A stretch of 39,125 nucleotides of DNA from Candidatus Anaerobiospirillum pullicola (GCA_018884035.1 JAHLFE010000094.1:1-39125); one strand, 5' to 3'; shown: positions 1-9,051, counted from the first letter of the stretch. Notes: generated by a model not told the origin, from the letters alone. Numbers and translations: made by a program.

Positions 1-116
1 TAGGTGACGATAAAACCTCCTTAGACACCACCTACACCACTCTGTCAGATCCGATTTCCTTCATTGACAACCTGTGCGCTTTCTTTGCGCCAGCCTTACA
101 GGTACGGGGAATTTAA
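1..116 (+). CDS. 3' end of an unidentified gene (5' part outside the window)
   Basis: An open frame runs in from the left edge (first full codon at 3) and ends at TAA 114-116, followed at once by a second in-frame TAA (117-119). The visible 37 residues end in the hydrophobic stretch FIDNLCAFFAPALQVRGI. I do not recognise the family. A GGGGA at 106-110 just before its stop sits where a ribosome binding site for the following antitoxin frame would be, so the two may have been one transcription unit. Confidence 0.35.
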   Translation, partial: GDDKTSLDTTYTTLSDPISFIDNLCAFFAPALQVRGI

Positions 117-182
117 TAAAAACGCCGTACAAAGGTAAAAGTAACGCTCAAGGTCGATCCGACTCTCAAAGAGCAAGCAGAG

Positions 183-419
183 GTGCTGTTTAGCTATCTG
201 GGACTGGATATGAGCACCGCCTATAGCCTCTTTCTGCATCAGTGCTTGCGCTGTGACGGCTTGCCTTTTGCGGTGCGACTGGATCCTAATGCTGAGATCT
301 TAGCCGCAATTGAAGAGGCGGAGCGTGGGGAAAACCTGTACGGGCCGTTTAAGAGCGCACAAGAGATAATGGAGGCGCTGGCAGCGGGTAATCTCGAAGA
401 TTATGAGAAGAAGGTCTGA
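183..419 (+). CDS. RelB/DinJ-type antitoxin, orphan and probably lacking its start
   Basis: The frame encodes a RelB/DinJ-family antitoxin: a ribbon-helix-helix DNA-binding N-terminus followed by a toxin-wrapping C-terminal part. The family pattern is clear in LGLDMSTAYSLFLHQ, then GLPFAV and a C-terminal YGPFKSAQEIMEAL. Homology does not begin at the GTG given as start: in the same frame codons from 135 read KVKVTLKVDPTLKEQAE, the usual DNA-binding strand and first helix, but no ATG, GTG or TTG lies between the stop at 117-119 and 183. A GGGGA at 106-110 is correctly spaced from codon 120 (AAA), where a start would be expected. No RelE/YafQ/HicA-like toxin follows before rluA. I infer a start-less or 5'-damaged orphan antitoxin. 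Confidence 0.6.
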   Translation: MLFSYLGLDMSTAYSLFLHQCLRCDGLPFAVRLDPNAEILAAIEEAERGENLYGPFKSAQEIMEALAAGNLEDYEKKV

Positions 420-584
420 CGTTATTGCAGGCTAAGCCACGCTCGCCTCTACCGTCATTATCGCCACTGCTGCCACTCCCGCCATTCCAGCCACTCACTC
501 CACTCCTGACTCTTTCGCCATGCTCTGGCGCTTGCAGCTGCTCCTTTAACAGCACTTTGTCGATTCTTTTCTTGCCCTGCCCTT

Positions 585-1370
585 ATGGAAAAACGCCCTT
601 TTGTCTATGACCCGCCGCTGCTCCCTTTCCTCGACATCATGTACGAGGATAGCGATATTATCGTGGTCAATAAGCCCTCGCTGATCCTCTCTGTACCAGG
701 CAAGGAGCGTAAGCATCACGACAGCATCATGTCCCGTGTGAAGAGCATCTACCCTGATGCCTTTGTCGTGCATCGCTTAGATTATGGCACCTCGGGCGTC
801 TTAGTATTAGGCCTACATAAGGCCGCCATCTCTACTTTAGGCAAGCAGTTTATCGCCCGTGAAGTCCATAAGGTCTATGTGGCATGGGTAGACGGTAAGC
901 TCGAGGGCACCGGAGCGGTCGATCTGCCGCTGATTATCGATTTAGAACATCGTCCTTTCCAAAAGGTCGATTTAGAGGTGGGCAAAAAAGCGCTGACCTA
1001 CTATCAAGCGCTGCATTATGACGCGGCGCAGGATCGCACTTTTGTCCGCCTCTACCCACAAACGGGGCGCTCGCATCAGCTGCGCATTCACATGCAGCAG
1101 TTGGGACATTCCATCTTAGGTGACCACCTCTACGCTATCGACCGCGTCTATGAGAGCGTGCCCCATCTGTACTTACACGCGGCGCTGCTGCGCTTTAAGC
1201 ATCCGACTACGGGGGAGGTGCTGTCCTTCTGTGCACCGGCGCCATTTGCGGTGCCTGAGGGCTGTGAGCTGCAGGTAAGCTGGCTGGATGAGGACTTAAG
1301 CTTACAAGTGACCTCTATCTTAAAGACGCCGCAGCCACAGATCTTTGAGCTTATGCCGGATTTGCACTAA
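585..1370 (+). CDS. rluA: RluA-type pseudouridine synthase (23S rRNA U746 / tRNA U32)
   Basis: It isomerises uridine to pseudouridine in structured RNA; E. coli RluA acts on 23S rRNA position 746 and position 32 of some tRNAs. The protein has 261 residues (E. coli RluA 219). The catalytic motif HRLDYGTSG is at residues 63-71 with the nucleophile Asp66; the family motif TGRSHQLRIHM lies near residue 160, and the opening IVVNKPS...LSVPG matches RluA rather than RluB or RsuA types. There is no S4 domain. The C-terminus is about 40 residues longer than in E. coli. No good Shine-Dalgarno precedes the ATG, but the N-terminus aligns with RluA from this start. It stands alone on the plus strand; djlA faces it. 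Confidence 0.88.
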   Translation: MEKRPFVYDPPLLPFLDIMYEDSDIIVVNKPSLILSVPGKERKHHDSIMSRVKSIYPDAFVVHRLDYGTSGVLVLGLHKAAISTLGKQFIAREVHKVYVAWVDGKLEGTGAVDLPLIIDLEHRPFQKVDLEVGKKALTYYQALHYDAAQDRTFVRLYPQTGRSHQLRIHMQQLGHSILGDHLYAIDRVYESVPHLYLHAALLRFKHPTTGEVLSFCAPAPFAVPEGCELQVSWLDEDLSLQVTSILKTPQPQIFELMPDLH

Positions 1371-1390
1371 ACGTGTCCCGAGATTGTGGC

Positions 1391-1434
1391 CTATAGCCCA
1401 TGCATGGCCCATGGTCCATAGCCCATGGCCCGTG
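1391..1434. repeat. Short direct repeats of a GCCCATG core
   Basis: Between rluA and djlA the sequence repeats TAGCCCATG / GGCCCATGG several times, each half-palindromic (CCATGG, ATGCAT). I see no gene or clear terminator here. It is more likely low-complexity slippage sequence than a site. Confidence 0.4.
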
Positions 1435-1535
1435 ACCAATGCTGCGCACCACGCAAAATGGGATGTCAGTGACATCCCCTTGCTGAGCTCAAGGTGCAGA
1501 GGTGGGAGCTCTCACGGCTTAGTGCTGCTACCTGT

Positions 1536-2495
1536 CTATTTGCCGCGCGATTCCTTAATGAGCGCAAAGGCCGCCTGAATGTCCTGTGACTTTTGCGTAT
1601 AGAGCTTCACCATCTCCGGTGGTAAGCCCTGCGCTGCTAAGCGGTCGGGGTGATACTTGAGCATCAGCTTCTTATGTGCACGGCGGACATCGTCCCATGG
1701 TGTCTCGGGGGTCACACCTAAGATCTCATAAGCCCGATCAAGCTCACTGCGCGATACATGCGCCTGTCCTTGGCTGCTACCACTGCTTTGGGCCTCGTCC
1801 TCATCATAGCCAAACTTTTCGTAGTTCTCGTAGCTGTGGTTGCCGTACTCGCTATAGGAGCCGCTGTGGCCTTGCTGCTCGTACTGACGCTGGCGCTGTT
1901 GGGCATAGCGCTGCGAGAAGCGCGCAAATTGCTGCTCGGCGATGCGAATGCGAATGAGGCGCTCCATGTCATTGACATTGATGCCTAGCGCTTGCGCAAT
2001 GTAGAGCAGACGCTCGTGCTCGCCTTGGTCTAACACCTCATCAGCAATGGCGATACCCACCTGAATTTCTAAGAGGTAGGAAATTAAGGTGAGATTGGTG
2101 CCCACCACTTGACGTAAATGCACAGCTTCGGCATTGAGGTCAAATTCCTCGCTCTTGCCAAAGTTAAAGGCATCAATGGCAATGTGGCGGCGGTGCTCGT
2201 TAAGATGCATCGCATCCATCAGGTTCTCTGCCTGCTTAATGTGCGACTCATTGACGCGTCCGGCTCCACGGGCTACATAGCCCATTAAGCGAAAGGTGCT
2301 GGCAATGATTTGCTCGTGCGCCGCTGGATCGCCACCATTGCCTAAAAGTGTGTCACGGGCTGCTTGGCTTTGTGCCAGCAGCTCATTGCGCTTTTTGTCG
2401 TAGGCAAAGTAGCCAATTAAAAAGCCAATGACGGCGCCTAAAGGGCTAAAGAGCAGGCCAATAATGGCGCCAATAATACGTCCTTTCCAAGACAT
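1536..2495 (-). CDS. djlA: DjlA-type membrane-anchored J-domain co-chaperone
   Basis: DjlA is an inner-membrane DnaK co-chaperone with its J domain facing the cytoplasm. The 319-residue protein has the family layout: one glycine-rich N-terminal membrane segment (about residues 6-30, with FSPLGAVIGFLIGYF), a TerB-like helical domain (about 50-190), a Gln/Tyr/Gly/Ser-rich linker (about 195-250), and a C-terminal J domain (about 253-319) with the DnaK-activating HPD at 282-284. E. coli DjlA has 271 residues; the extra length is mainly the linker. No neighbour appears co-transcribed: murU starts about 985 bases upstream and rluA converges on it. Confidence 0.88.
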   Translation of the reverse strand: MSWKGRIIGAIIGLLFSPLGAVIGFLIGYFAYDKKRNELLAQSQAARDTLLGNGGDPAAHEQIIASTFRLMGYVARGAGRVNESHIKQAENLMDAMHLNEHRRHIAIDAFNFGKSEEFDLNAEAVHLRQVVGTNLTLISYLLEIQVGIAIADEVLDQGEHERLLYIAQALGINVNDMERLIRIRIAEQQFARFSQRYAQQRQRQYEQQGHSGSYSEYGNHSYENYEKFGYDEDEAQSSGSSQGQAHVSRSELDRAYEILGVTPETPWDDVRRAHKKLMLKYHPDRLAAQGLPPEMVKLYTQKSQDIQAAFALIKESRGK

Positions 2496-2718
2496 AAGAG
2501 ACCTCAGAGGTGGCTACCTGCGTCAGGGGAAGCAGGATGGGGAGAGCGTGGGGGTTAAGCGCACCGAAGTTGTGGAGTAGCACAGGAGCTGCGCAGCAAT
2601 AAAACGAGTGGGTGCTTCCTACTTTACCTAATTTGCCGCGCCATGCGTTGTTTTTTGTGGCAAGGCCGCAATGTAGCGCCTGCGCGATAAGGGTACCGTT
2701 TGCTGTGGGAAAGAAGGG

Positions 2719-3480
2719 CTATAAGGTAGTGGTGGTGGTGTTAAGCGCCGCGCGCTCCTGTCCCCAGCCATCGTGGTTCTGAAGATAGGCATTGAGCTCA
2801 TTTAAGCGCTCGACCGTGCCCACATCAAACCACTTAGCTTTAAGCACCGAGGCCGTGATCTGCTGCGTACTGACGTAGCGATCAAAGTACGGCCGTAGTG
2901 GCTCGCGCTTGACTGTGCAACCGGCAAAGAACTTGGGGTGGTACCACGCAATACCCGCAAAAGTAAAATCATGGCCATATTGTAAACAGCCATTCTTAGC
3001 TACGGCATAGTCACCTTTTAAATTATGGGCCGGATTAGCCGTCAGATAGAGGTGGGCTAAGACTGGTGGCGCCTCACTCTGGTCGCTCGTAGCAGCGATG
3101 TCCGCCTGTTCCTGTAAAGGGCAAGGCAGCACAAAGTCATAGGAGCTGTCTAAAAAGACATCGCCATTGACCACTAAAAACGGTTCCTCGCCTAAGAGAG
3201 GCAGAGCTTTTATAATGCCGCCTGCCGTCTCAAGGCCGTCCCCATCCTCAGGGCTAAAGCTGAGTGTGACCCCAAAGTCATGGCTTTGCAGGTAGGAAAA
3301 GAGCGTGTCCTTGAGGTAGGCGCCGTTTACCACAATGTCGGTGATGCCGAGGGCTTTGAGCTTGTAGATTGACCACGCAATGAGGCTGTGGCCGCCTGCG
3401 GTGACCATGGGCTTAGGAATGGTATTGGTGATAGGGCGCAGACGCTTACCTTGGCCTGCGGCTAAAATCATGGCACGCAT
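2719..3480 (-). CDS. murU: N-acetylmuramate alpha-1-phosphate uridylyltransferase
   Basis: MurU makes UDP-MurNAc from MurNAc-1-phosphate and UTP in the cell-wall recycling route that bypasses de novo UDP-MurNAc synthesis. The N-terminus carries the sugar nucleotidyltransferase signature MILAAGQGKRLRP followed by KPM, then NGDVFLDSSYDF with the metal-binding Asp. From the ATG chosen (a longer frame begins at a TTG) the protein has 253 residues, slightly longer than the about 223 of Pseudomonas MurU. The partner kinase gene amgK lies upstream on the same strand, as in Pseudomonas, though with an unusual 239-base gap. Related RmlA/GlmU-like pyrophosphorylases are the alternative; the amgK neighbour decides. 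Confidence 0.85.
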   Translation of the reverse strand: MRAMILAAGQGKRLRPITNTIPKPMVTAGGHSLIAWSIYKLKALGITDIVVNGAYLKDTLFSYLQSHDFGVTLSFSPEDGDGLETAGGIIKALPLLGEEPFLVVNGDVFLDSSYDFVLPCPLQEQADIAATSDQSEAPPVLAHLYLTANPAHNLKGDYAVAKNGCLQYGHDFTFAGIAWYHPKFFAGCTVKREPLRPYFDRYVSTQQITASVLKAKWFDVGTVERLNELNAYLQNHDGWGQERAALNTTTTTL

Positions 3481-3621
3481 AGAATGCAACTTAAAAGGGT
3501 TGGGGAGCCTTAGGGCTTATGGCTTGTGGCTTATAGGGGAGCGTGTCAGCCGCAAGGTGCGGCCATATGGGGCTAACACACTGGTAATACCAAGTAGCGC
3601 CGCTGGGAGTGAGGCAGTGGC

Positions 3622-3678
3622 TAATGCTCATGCTCATGATCATGAACATTAGCATGAGCATCAGCATCAGCATCAGGC
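3622..3678. repeat. ATGCTC/CATGAGCAT inverted and (CATCAG)n direct repeats
   Basis: Between amgK and murU, units ATGCTCATG and CATGAGCAT form an imperfect hairpin around the palindrome CATGATCATG, followed by four copies of a GCATCA-like hexamer. The stretch has no coding sense that I can support. It may affect read-through from amgK to murU, but no U-tract typical of a terminator follows. Confidence 0.5.
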
Positions 3679-3719
3679 TGCGCGCACCGCTATCCTTGCA
3701 TCACCACCAAACCAGAGTA

Positions 3720-4973
3720 TTACTCGGCACCTTTGAGTAGCGCAGGCGCGACGCGACTGTCGAGGAACGCAAGTAAATCTTGCATTGCCGTCACTTGCGC
3801 GCAATTTTCCTGTAAGTAGCGCACTACCTGTGGTAGGTACTGTAAGTAGCCCTCTTTACCGTCGCGTAAATGCAGGCGGTTAAAGATGCCTAAGACCTTG
3901 ATGTGGCGCTGGATGGCGCACACCAGCACCATCTGCTTAAAGTCCTCTAAGGTGCAGCTCCCCTCTAAGAGGCCACTGACCTGATAGGTCTTAAAGAGCT
4001 GCGTCAGCAGCATCTCGCGCTCGTCAGAGGCAAGGACGTAGTAGCAGTCGTACAGCAGCGACGCGCAATCGTAGCCAATGGGGCCCACTACCATATCCTG
4101 ATAGTCGAGCAGCGCCAATTGCGCCTGAATGCAGTAGCGGCAGCCCTCAGGGCTGATCATAATGTTGCGGCTGTGGAAGTCGCGATGCATCGCCACCTGC
4201 TTTTGGCTGCGGCAAGCCTCACTTAAGAAGCTAAAGCTGCGCTCAAGCATGACCTGCTCAGCAGCGCTGAGCTCTAAGTGTAAGGCCTCTTGTAAGCACC
4301 ACTGCGTAAAGATGCCCAGCTCCATGCGGATAAAGGCATCATCAAAAGGTGGCAGCTGCGCTAAATAGGCAAAGTCGTCGCTATCGAGCTCGTAACGAGC
4401 AATGAGCACTGCGTCGTCAGGGCCGCCTTGGGCATGGCGCGCTTGCGCCTGCTGCCGCGCTGTGGTCAGCGCTTCCATAGCATCAAAGGTCAAAGGCAGC
4501 GAGCTGATCTTATTGAGCTCAACAAGGGCTCTAAAGTAAAAGCCTAAGCGCTCGTCGTCATCAGCGAGTACATCATAAAAGAGGCTGTCGCCCAAGTCCT
4601 CTTGCACCATAAAGCCATGCTCTAAGTCCGCGCAAAGGATAGCTGGCACTAAGACCTTAGCGTGGCTTAAGAGGCGGTTAATGGCAAAGAACTCGCGGTT
4701 TTTCTGCGTCTCAGGGGGCGCATCGACCGTAATGACTGTACTGCGATAGCGTTCTGGCAGGTGCGGATACGTATGCTCTTTGCGGCACAGGGCCTCGCAC
4801 TGCTCAGGCTCTAAGCGCACGCGATAGTAACGGCGGAAACTGGCATCACCGTTTAAAGGCACGAGGGAATTGGCGCACTGGCACCCGCAATCGCAGGGAT
4901 CACAGCTGGAGCAAGGCACGCCGTGCTCCTGTAAAAAGCTAAGCAGCTGTTGGTAACGAGAGGTATTAGTCAC
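3720..4973 (-). CDS. amgK: N-acetylmuramate/N-acetylglucosamine anomeric kinase AmgK
   Basis: AmgK phosphorylates MurNAc (and GlcNAc) at the anomeric position, feeding MurU. It is an aminoglycoside-phosphotransferase-fold kinase. The catalytic loop HRDFHSRN is at 263-270 (Asp265) and the metal-binding LLDYQD at about 288-293; the N-terminal GDASFRRYYRV (42-52) is typical of AmgK. The start is a GTG at 4973 lying inside the end of trmB, with an 8-base overlap, so translation is probably coupled. Odd: 417 residues against about 340 in Pseudomonas, and residues 21-33 hold a C-x2-C-x2-C-x-C-x-C-x-C cluster inserted before the conserved GDASFRRY, which I do not know from this family. Confidence 0.87.
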   Translation of the reverse strand: MTNTSRYQQLLSFLQEHGVPCSSCDPCDCGCQCANSLVPLNGDASFRRYYRVRLEPEQCEALCRKEHTYPHLPERYRSTVITVDAPPETQKNREFFAINRLLSHAKVLVPAILCADLEHGFMVQEDLGDSLFYDVLADDDERLGFYFRALVELNKISSLPLTFDAMEALTTARQQAQARHAQGGPDDAVLIARYELDSDDFAYLAQLPPFDDAFIRMELGIFTQWCLQEALHLELSAAEQVMLERSFSFLSEACRSQKQVAMHRDFHSRNIMISPEGCRYCIQAQLALLDYQDMVVGPIGYDCASLLYDCYYVLASDEREMLLTQLFKTYQVSGLLEGSCTLEDFKQMVLVCAIQRHIKVLGIFNRLHLRDGKEGYLQYLPQVVRYLQENCAQVTAMQDLLAFLDSRVAPALLKGAE

Positions 4974-5832
4974 GCTTAAACACTAAATCCCAGACGCCAT
5001 GACCTAAGCGCTCGCCACGTTTTTCAAACTTCGTCAGCGGACGCCACTCAGGACGTGGGATATAGCCTCCTTCTGGATTGGTGTTGCTCAGCTCCGGAGC
5101 GTTATTTAAGCACTCCAGCATTTGCTCAGCGTACTCTTGCCAATCAGTGGCCATGCGTATCTCACCCCCATGCTTTAAAAGTGGAGTGACCAGCGCTAAA
5201 AACTCGGGATTAACGAGACGGCGCTTGTGATGGCGAGCCTTTGGCCATGGGTCAGGGAAGAAGATCTGCAAAATGTCGATGCTCTCAGGGCCTAAGCATT
5301 GGGTGAGCACCTCAAAGGCATCATGTTTGATGAGGCGGACGTTAGTAAGGCCCAGCTCCTCAATTAAGAGCAAGGTCGCACCAACCCCCGGTGGGTGGAC
5401 TTCGATGCCTAAGTAATTGCGTAGCGGGTCGTGTTGCGCCATTTCGATAAAGGACTTGCCCATACCAAAGCCGATCTCGACCACGACTGGGGCTTCACGG
5501 CCAAAGGCGGCAGCTACATCAAGAGGCTGTAAGGCACTGACGTCGAGCACATACTTGGGGCCCAGCTCTTCTAAAGCCTTAGTTTGGGCGTTGGTCATAC
5601 GTCCGGCGCGAATCACAAAGGAGCGAATGCGCTGGTGGGGATGCTCACCAGCCTCACTTGCACTGCTATTGTCAGCACTGGTGGCGGTGGCATCAGGTAA
5701 GACAGTGGCGTCAGTGCAGGTATTGGTGTCAGTGGTGGCACTGGCGGTAGTTGCAGCACTTGATGTAGTGCTGGTGATCGTTTCAGGGGAAAGGGCGTCG
5801 TCAGCCTGCTGCGGAGGGATGTTAGTGGTCAC
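4966..5832 (-). CDS. trmB: tRNA (guanine-N7-)-methyltransferase TrmB
   Basis: TrmB methylates G46 in the variable loop of tRNAs using S-adenosylmethionine. The SAM motif EIGFGMGKS spans 119-127, and the family motif FFPDPWPKARHHKRR is at 191-205. Conservation starts near RIRSFVIRAGRMT (68-80), as in E. coli. The first 60 or so residues are an added Thr/Ser/Ala-rich segment without a predicted fold; a downstream start would remove it, but none is obvious before the conserved part. The gene overlaps amgK by 8 bases. Length is 288 residues against 239 in E. coli. Confidence 0.9.
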   Translation of the reverse strand: MTTNIPPQQADDALSPETITSTTSSAATTASATTDTNTCTDATVLPDATATSADNSSASEAGEHPHQRIRSFVIRAGRMTNAQTKALEELGPKYVLDVSALQPLDVAAAFGREAPVVVEIGFGMGKSFIEMAQHDPLRNYLGIEVHPPGVGATLLLIEELGLTNVRLIKHDAFEVLTQCLGPESIDILQIFFPDPWPKARHHKRRLVNPEFLALVTPLLKHGGEIRMATDWQEYAEQMLECLNNAPELSNTNPEGGYIPRPEWRPLTKFEKRGERLGHGVWDLVFKRD

Positions 5833-6054
5833 TAAATACTCTCGGGCCTAAAGGCGTCTTAAAAAGGGTATGCAGTGGCTGTAAGGTGCAGAAAAGGTGT
5901 AGCCATCTTTGAGGTACCGATACTCGCGCTTTAGCTTCGTTGCGCTTACTTGTAAGGCGAGTGTTCTAAAAAGCAAATCCCAAAGGATGCAACTGCCTAC
6001 AATCAGGTGTTTTACCCTGAGAGTAGATGTTTGCTGCGGAGCTACTCTCAAGAT

Positions 6055-6075
6055 AAAGCGCCGTCAGGCGCTTTT
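6055..6075. terminator. GCGCC-GTCA-GGCGC hairpin with A/T flanks
   Basis: AAAGCGCC, loop GTCA, GGCGCTTT gives a perfect 8-bp stem, with one further T after it on the plus strand and A/T at its base on either strand, so it could work weakly in both directions. It belongs to a family of similar hairpins near 23287 and 25913. Confidence 0.5.
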
Positions 6076-6137
6076 AGTACCTAAATATAGGTCGCGATCT
6101 TTGCTGCGTCCAGCCACCTTTTAGGGGATAAATGAGC

Positions 6138-6166
6138 AAAAGGAGCGACCTTGGGCCACTCCTTTT
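6138..6166 (-). terminator. Probable intrinsic terminator of dapA
   Basis: AAAAGGAG (6138-6145) pairs with CTCCTTTT (6159-6166) about 70 bases beyond the dapA stop. On the minus strand the U-tract is the descending arm of the stem. Confidence 0.55.
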
Positions 6167-6235
6167 GTCAGGGAAAAGCGCGCTGGCGCTGTGGTGTTGG
6201 CAGGAGATTACCCTGCGCTGTTACTGCTGCTGCTC

Positions 6236-7117
6236 TTAGATGAGCTCCAGCTCTTGCATCGCGGCCTTGATAGCCTCTTTAGTGCTGTCGCTCAGCGGCA
6301 CAATTGGCAGACGGCACTCCTCAGTGCATAAACCTAATAACGAAGCTGCGTACTTCGCACCAGCTGGGCTTGGCTCCTTAAACATGAGGCCATGCAGCTT
6401 CATGAGCTTGTCTTGTAAGGCACGAGCCTCAACCCACTGGTTGTTAGCGCAGTAAGCTTGCACCTGATGCACTAACTTTGGCGCAATGTTGGCCGTCACC
6501 GAAATGCAGCCCACACCACCAGCCACGTCGTAGCTCACCTGCGAGGCATCCTCACCTGATAACCACGTAAAGTCCTCACGCTTGATTAAGGAGCGCTCTA
6601 CCCATGGACGTGCTAAGTCACCCGTGGCGTCCTTAATACCAGCAATGCGTGGCAGCTCCGCAAGCTTGGCTAAGGTCTGTGGCAGCACATTGACTACCGC
6701 ACGACCTGGAATGTTGTAGACAAAGATAGGCAGCGAAGTCTCATCATGCACCATCTTAAAGTGGGCATACAGGCCATCCTGATTTGGACGGTTGTAGTAG
6801 CCTGCCACGTGCAACAGGCCGTCAGCACCAGCCTTTTCAGCCTCGTGCGAGTAGTGCACCGCCTCAACTGGGTTGTTAGAGCCTGCACCCGCCATCACGG
6901 GAATGCGGTGGTTAGCCACTTGGCACACAAGCTCCACTACACGGGTGTGCTCCTGATCCGATAAGGTTGGGCTCTCACCGGTGGTACCTGCTGGCACCAG
7001 CGCATCAGTGCCTTGAGCGATGTGCCACTCCACTAAGCGCTCTAGGGCCTGCTCATCGACTTTGCCATCCTTAAAAGGAGTAATCAGCGCCACTAAAGAT
7101 CCGTGGAAGGTATGCAT
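6236..7117 (-). CDS. dapA: 4-hydroxy-tetrahydrodipicolinate synthase
   Basis: DapA condenses pyruvate with aspartate semialdehyde, the first committed step to diaminopimelate and lysine. From the ATG at 7117, preceded by GGAG at 9 bases, the protein has 293 residues (E. coli 292), so the longer in-frame extension upstream is not used. The Schiff-base lysine is Lys162 in AGIKDATGD, the catalytic Tyr134 is in FVYNIPGR (with Arg139), and GTTGESPTLS (44-53) carries the Thr pair. Diaminopimelate made here would supply the cell wall that AmgK-MurU and Alr also serve. It ends before a hairpin terminator. Confidence 0.93.
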   Translation of the reverse strand: MHTFHGSLVALITPFKDGKVDEQALERLVEWHIAQGTDALVPAGTTGESPTLSDQEHTRVVELVCQVANHRIPVMAGAGSNNPVEAVHYSHEAEKAGADGLLHVAGYYNRPNQDGLYAHFKMVHDETSLPIFVYNIPGRAVVNVLPQTLAKLAELPRIAGIKDATGDLARPWVERSLIKREDFTWLSGEDASQVSYDVAGGVGCISVTANIAPKLVHQVQAYCANNQWVEARALQDKLMKLHGLMFKEPSPAGAKYAASLLGLCTEECRLPIVPLSDSTKEAIKAAMQELELI

Positions 7118-7464
7118 GAGATAAATCTCCGAAAAAAACCAAAGCACCAAAGACGGGGCTTAGTGTGGTGTAAGACGCGCGACGACCACGGATAGCGCAG
7201 AGGGGCATCTTCACCGTTGCCTCATGGGCAGCAACGCTGCACCTGTTGGCCTTATTTTAGAGCATTCAGGCGCAAACGCCGCACTTTTAGACCAAGGAGC
7301 AGCTTATTGGTAACTTTAGCTGGCCGCGTGAGCTGTTGCAGTAGCAGTTGTAGTTGCAGCAGCAACTGCTGATGCTACTGCTGCTGTTGCGGCTGCGGTT
7401 GCTCGCGCTTTTGCTCTTGCAGTTGCTAATCTGTTGTTGCTGCCCGCTGGGCTTAAGCTTCTGC
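7118..7464. other. Gap between lysS and dapA with CAG/GCT-like repeats
   Basis: Roughly 7320-7440 is a degenerate GCT/GCA/ACT trinucleotide tract. Read on the minus strand in a frame other than lysS, it gives an Ala/Thr-rich stretch with no stop, resembling the C-terminal tail of LysS. No independent gene is supported. The remainder is the dapA leader, where I see no convincing promoter. Confidence 0.5.
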
Positions 7465-9051
7465 CTACTCAGCTTTAGCTTCAGTTGCCGCCTCAGCCTT
7501 GTCACCAGCAGCCTTGTCAGAGCCCACCTTGTTCTGTAAACGTAAGGTTGGGAAGAGGATCACGTCACGAATCGTGTGGCTGTTGGAGAACAGCATCACC
7601 ACACGGTCAATACCGATACCCTCACCTGCAGTAGGTGGCAGACCATGCTCTAAGGCTACGATGTAGTCCTCATCGTAGTACATGGCCTCATCATCGCCGT
7701 GCTTCTTCTGCTCAGCTTGCTGCTTGAAGCGGCCAGCCTGATCATCTGGATCGTTAAGCTCCGAGAAGCCGTTACCCATCTCACGACCGCCAATAAAGAA
7801 CTCAAAGCGATCGGTAAAGGCTGGGTTGGTGTCGCTACGACGGGCAAGAGGGGAGATCTCCGCAGGGTACTCGGTGATGAAGGTAGGTTGCTGTAAGTGC
7901 TCCTCGCACAGCTCCTCAAAGAGGGCCGCAATGTAGTGGCCTAAGACCCAGCCCTCGTGCATTTCCACGTGCAGCTTCTCACACCAAGCCTTGGTCTTAG
8001 CCTCATCCTCGAGGTCTGCCATGGTGATGCCAGGGCCGTACTTGACGATGGCTTCCTTCATGGTCAGGCGCTCAAATGGACGCTCAAAGTCGAGGTCTAA
8101 GCCAGGCTCACCTTCCTTGCCGTAGTGGATCTTGGTGGTGCCTAAGACGTCCTTGGCCATGTTGCGGAAGAGGTCTTCTGTAAGGTCGATGAGATCGTGG
8201 TAGTCATGATAGGCCATGTAGAACTCAATCATGGTGAACTCTGGGTTATGACGGACGTCAATACCCTCGTTACGGAAGTTACGATTGATCTCATAGACAC
8301 GCTCAAAGCCGCCGACCACTAAGCGTTTTAAGTAGAGCTCAGGGGCAATACGCAGGTACATGTCCATATCAAGGGCATTGTGGTGCGTAATGAATGGCTT
8401 AGCGTTAGCACCGCCTGGGATGACGTGCATCATTGGCGTTTCCACTTCTAAGAAGCGCTTGCTATCCATGTAGCGGCGAATGAAGGACACGATCTTAGTG
8501 CGGATTTCAAAGGTGCGACGCGACTCCTCATTGGCTATGAGGTCTAAGTAGCGTTGACGGCAGCGGGCTTCCTGATCAACTAAGCCCTTGTACTTTTCAG
8601 GCAGTGGACGTAAGGCCTTAACTAAGAGGCGTAAGGAGGTGACGTGTAAGGTCAGCTCGCCAGTCTTGGTCTTAAAGGCAAAGCCGGTAACACCGATGAT
8701 GTCGCCTAAGTCCAGCTTCTTAAAGAGCTCTTGGTATTGGCCCTCAGGTAAGTCGTCACGGGTGACGTAGATCTGAATCTTGCCGCCCATGTCCTGTAAG
8801 GTGGCAAACGAGGCCTTACCCATGATACGGCGGGTCATCATACGACCGGCAATGGTAAAGGTGTGCTTTTCCTGCTCTAAGGTCTCGTTCTCTTTATCAG
8901 CGCAGGCAGCCACGATGTCGGAGGAAAGGGCATCACGACGGAAGTCGTTTGGGTAGGCCTGGCCAAAGCTGCGTAAAGTGTTGAGCTTTTCGCGGCGCTC
9001 AAGCATTTGCGCGTTGCTGTTCTCGGTTGCGGAGGAAGGAGCCTGAGTCAT
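7465..9051 (-). CDS. lysS: Lysyl-tRNA synthetase, class II
   Basis: It charges tRNA-Lys. The protein has an N-terminal OB-fold anticodon-binding domain (about 60-170) and the class II catalytic core: motif 1 around FLEVETPMM, motif 2 at [16 protein letters not shown], and motif 3 in [12 protein letters not shown] near the C-terminus. The ATG at 9051 is chosen because AAGGA stands 7 bases before it; the longer frame has no such site. This gives 528 residues against 505 in E. coli, the excess being an Ala/Lys/Glu tail ending in EAATEAKAE. It lies downstream of prfB, the order known from E. coli, but here with a 485-base gap. Confidence 0.95.
   Translation of the reverse strand: MTQAPSSATENSNAQMLERREKLNTLRSFGQAYPNDFRRDALSSDIVAACADKENETLEQEKHTFTIAGRMMTRRIMGKASFATLQDMGGKIQIYVTRDDLPEGQYQELFKKLDLGDIIGVTGFAFKTKTGELTLHVTSLRLLVKALRPLPEKYKGLVDQEARCRQRYLDLIANEESRRTFEIRTKIVSFIRRYMDSKRFLEVETPMMHVIPGGANAKPFITHHNALDMDMYLRIAPELYLKRLVVGGFERVYEINRNFRNEGIDVRHNPEFTMIEFYMAYHDYHDLIDLTEDLFRNMAKDVLGTTKIHYGKEGEPGLDLDFERPFERLTMKEAIVKYGPGITMADLEDEAKTKAWCEKLHVEMHEGWVLGHYIAALFEELCEEHLQQPTFITEYPAEISPLARRSDTNPAFTDRFEFFIGGREMGNGFSELNDPDDQAGRFKQQAEQKKHGDDEAMYYDEDYIVALEHGLPPTAGEGIGIDRVVMLFSNSHTIRDVILFPTLRLQNKVGSDKAAGDKAEAATEAKAE

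Larger units (their letters stand above)
5833..6235. other. Gap between trmB and dapA with several hairpins, no supported gene
   Basis: It holds an inverted repeat TGAGAGTAG (6018-6026) / CTACTCTCA (6042-6050), directly followed by a GCGCC-N4-GGCGC hairpin and then the dapA terminator. Short open frames on both strands have no recognisable family. Confidence 0.6.

Noticed and set aside
3622..3678. CRISPR-like repeat array between amgK and murU
   Set aside because: Repeat units are 6-9 bases without spacers; no CRISPR array or cas gene is seen in the window.
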